Shown here one piece after another: positions 61,201 to 64,000 of a stretch of DNA of 64,000 bases (its first letter is position 1; each line of letters opens with the position of its first letter). Under the pieces are notes generated by a model. That model was not told the origin of the DNA, made no database searches, and saw only the letters and a program-made list of their open reading frames with translations. The DNA lies in the NCBI GenBank assembly GCA_003116995.1, contig BDSL01000026.1, positions 62,001-126,000 of the forward strand. Direction: 5' to 3'. The DNA comes from Yamagishiella unicocca. Its lineage: Eukaryota; Chlorophyta; Chlorophyceae; Chlamydomonadales; Volvocaceae. The translations under genes were made by a program, and so were the position numbers.

Positions 61201-64000
61201 TCGCGCGCGGTGGCCTCCTGGTTGGTCTTGAGGCTCTTTGCGGTGGCCTCCAGCTTGGAGTAGCGCTCCTGCGGGCGGGCGGGCGGGCAGGGGCCGGCCG
61301 TGGAGGTGGTGAGTACATTGCGGTTGAAGGCACGCGGCGACGGACAGCCGGCGAGCCATGAACGGATCGAGGCGCGTGAGACGCGTGAGAGTACAGAGTC
61401 GGGCGCGGCAGCGAGGCCCAACAGGGCGGTGGATTCAGGTGCGGTGGGGAAGCACATCCTGGCACCAGTGCAGCGCGAAAGGCCAATGGCGACGATGAGC
61501 AGGGTGGATCCCGCGCCGCAGCCCATCCGTCGGCACCTGGTAAGGCAGATGCCGGCACTTGCCTACTCAAGACGCCAGCGCCCTAAAAACTCTGAATCGC
61601 CGCTACTGGAATTGCTAACCCGCGCCCACTGCTATGGCGCCTCCGGCACTTTGCGCATTAGCCAGCACACCACGCCTGTTCCTCCGCACCTGCAGCTCAT
61701 CCAACTCGCTGCGCACATCGTGCCGGGCGCTGCGCTCGGTCTCTAGCTCCGCCTGTGATGCACGTGGACGAGGCAGGGTGGGGATGGGGCAGTTGGTAAT
61801 GCGTCCAGAAGCATAGGAGAGCCGAGGGAAGAGCGTTGAGCGACAGTATCTGCAGGTAGCTGCAACGCGCCTGCATGGAGCCCTTCTATTTGCTCCCGCC
61901 TCCGAAACCATGCAGGTGTCCTTCCATTCTAAGGAGGCTCCCGCTCCTGACATGATCCTTCTCTAAGCTCGGCAAAGCTCGGCATCCCGGCGACATCGCC
62001 TTGCTCATCCTCCCGCTTGTACACAACGGAACCCGCCGAGACCCGCCGCACGCCGTCGGCATTCGGAGGCAGCACAACACGCACCTCGTTCTTCTCCAGG
62101 TGGTCTGACAGGCGGTCCATCTGCTGCTCCAGGTCCCGCACGCGGGAGGCAGCGGCGGCCAGCTCGATGGAGGTGGCGCTCCGGGCGGCCTGGGGGCGCG
62201 GCGGCGGCGGCGGCGGTGGCAGCCACGGGCGCCGGCCAGCACGAGCGGGGAAACCTGGTGTTGAGGGCTCCGCGCTTGCGCCTAGGCTAAACGAGACGGC
62301 CTAGCGGCGGATACTTCAGGAGCAAGTAGGCCTTATATCCCTGCCCCGCCTCCGTCTTCACTCTCTCCGCCGCATCAATAGGTGGGCCCAGGCCACGTCC
62401 GGATCCCGCCGGCATTCCGATCCCACGCCCCCCCACCTGAGCCTCCGCGGTGCGCGCCGCCGCCTGCTCCAGGTCTCCCTGCAGCTCCGAGACCTGCTGG
62501 CTCAGCTCCGCGGCGCGCAGGTCCGCGGCCGTGGTGGCCTCCTCGGCCGCCGCCAGGCGCTGGGCGCCCTGCGCCACCCGGTCCTGCAGCGCCGCCACCT
62601 GCGCCTGCAGCGCCTTGCTGGTGGCGCTCTCGGCGTGCAACTCGGCCTGCCCGCGGGAACGCGATAAATCCTCACACCTCAAGTCCGGGTTTGTGATTTG
62701 ACATCTGACCTGAAGCGCGCGCTGGTCTCGACTCAAAACATCGTGAGGGCACCGCACACTAGGGCACGGCGGGTCGTGGGCGGCTGGCCGTGCCGGTCGC
62801 GCTCCGTGGTGTCCAAACGAGGACGAGGCAGAATCGTGCGGCACCGCGCGCGTTCCCTTTCGCCGTCGCGGAGAGCACCCGGCCCCCGCCGCCCGGCACA
62901 CCCGGTGGCCCACTGCGCCCCCACCTTGTAGGCGTGCAGGTGCTCGGTGGTGCGGCTGAGCTCCTCCTCCAGACCCGTGGCGCGCTCCAGCAGCGCAGCA
63001 GCGTCCTGCACAGCGGTGTCGTTGGCGGCCTGCGTCGCAGGAGCGGGGCAGGGGCGGGGCAGGGGCGGGAGTCGATTTAGCGGGGCAGGGGCGGGGCAGG
63101 GGCGGGGCAGGGGCGGGGCAGGGGCGGGAGTCGATTTAACGGGGCAGGGGCGGGAGTCGATCCAGCGGGGCAGCCGCCTGGGCGCAAGTTTCAGGCAGCC
63201 ACGTGGGCTGGGAGGGAAAGAACTGGACACCGGATTCAACAGCTGGCCGGGGCAAGACCGGGCACCGATGTCCCAGGTACACGTTTTCCCACCGCGACCG
63301 CAACGCATCCTTGTATCAGCTCCCCCCCCCACTTACACACCCAAGTTATTTTCCTCACCCAAGTTCTCCAGCATGCACCTCAAAACGCCTGTCCTTGTCC
63401 TAAACGGTTTTTCTCGTATCCACGGGTCATCCTCGAGACCCCCCACAATCACAATCCCCCTTGCACTATCTCGATACGCGGCGGCGGCGGCAGCCCACCT
63501 GCAGCTCCGAGACCCGGCGCCGCTCCGCCGCCAGCTCCGCCGCCACACGGCCCTTCTCCGATTTGAGCGCCGCCAGCTGTGCCTCCAACGACCCCACGCG
63601 GCTGCTGGTGGCGTCCAGCTGTGACTGCGCGGCACCCAGCTGCCCGCGCAGCTCGTCCACGTGCGCGTAGGCGATGGCCGCCTCCTGCTGCAGCGCCGCC
63701 AGCTGCTCGGAACGACCCGCGACGTCGGCCTGGGCGGAGTGGGTGCGACGGGGTTTTGATAAGAGAGTGGAGTGGATGCGATGGTGGGAGTGCTGGCGTG
63801 ATGCAAGGCTCGGGTCCATCGAACAGGGTGGGTCAGAAAGGTGTAAAAGGTGTATAATTGACATTTTTGGGTGTGAGGACCACCGGCCGACCAGGTTGGT
63901 GGGGAACGGAGCAATGGCGTCGGCGGGTGTGGCTGGAGCTGCCAGATTGCGCACGGCGGAGTCGCCATCGACCGCTCGTCGATGCGTCCCAAGGCGCCGC
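58261..64000 (-). CDS. Long coiled-coil protein, C-terminal part (5' end outside the window)
   Basis: Twelve minus-strand exons in the window: 63499-63729, 62925-63029, 62437-62646, 61995-62189, 61690-61752, 61119-61268, 60587-60742, 60182-60280, 59918-59995, 59483-59554, 59084-59119, 58261-58800 (stop), 644 codons. Nearly all encode heptad-patterned helices rich in Ala, Glu, Leu, Gln and Arg (for example AELETERSARHDVRSELDEL). The last 150 residues are Ala/Lys/Arg-rich with repeated KRAR/TVK motifs and end in SRSS, a basic tail that could bind nucleic acid or microtubules (inference). No catalytic domain is seen. Every intron is phase 0. The exon at 61995-62189 has an uncertain 3' border. 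Specific identity not recognised; cytoskeletal or centrosomal proteins look like this. Confidence 0.75.
63040..63165. repeat. GC-box-like minisatellite in a coiled-coil gene intron
   Basis: Repeats of GGGGCAGGGGC broken three times by GGGAGTCGATT, in the intron between exons 62925-63029 and 63499-63729. The strongly G-rich plus strand could form G-quadruplexes. Confidence 0.9.

Overview
The window is nuclear DNA from a eukaryote, most likely a chlorophyte green alga close to the volvocine/Chlamydomonas group. This rests on dense small introns with GT-AG (once GC-AG) borders, GC-rich exons, TGTAA polyadenylation motifs, a plant-like VPS53, a chloroplast-type transit peptide and a selenocysteine elongation factor. 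I assembled gene models by hand, joining exons whose splice sites, phases and family similarity agree. Species cannot be named from the sequence.

Layout. 1-2.9 kb: 5' part of a membrane-anchored purple acid phosphatase (minus), head to head with 3.3-12.5 kb VPS53 (plus, 18 exons, a 58-bp satellite in one intron). 12.5-14.5 kb: 3' flank and repeat pieces. 14.5-19 kb: a GT49 (LARGE-like) glycosyltransferase (minus). 19-23.9 kb: repeat-rich, no convincing gene. 23.9-25.6 kb: a predicted thylakoid-lumen protein (minus). 27.3-32.8 kb: complete eEFSec, 13 exons (minus). 33.9-37.1 kb: a secreted O-fucosyltransferase-like protein (minus). 37.5-38.7 kb: an RG/Q-rich frame broken by an 88-bp duplication. 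38.9-41.1 kb: exon-like pieces, a Ty3/gypsy integrase remnant and a 193-bp tandem duplication. 41.2-44.1 kb: a decayed secretory gene with repeat insertions. 44.2-49.1 kb: a DUF6492 glycosyltransferase-like gene (minus) with a foldback element in intron 1. 50-52.2 kb: a secreted GH130-like beta-propeller protein (plus) with a 15-nt microexon. 53.1-56.7 kb: a repeat cluster with a LINE remnant. 58.3-64 kb: 3' part of a long coiled-coil gene (minus) whose exons are all multiples of 3 nt.

Shared themes. VPS53 serves endosome-to-Golgi retrograde transport. The GT49, O-fucosyltransferase-like, DUF6492 and GH130-like proteins are all predicted secretory or Golgi proteins acting on glycans, and a decayed secretory gene lies among them, so 14-52 kb is enriched in glycan-related genes. 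This may be chance co-location. A dispersed family ending in CCCACTGTAAC plus a short CAA-type tail occurs at least eight times; I infer it is the 3' end of a LINE.
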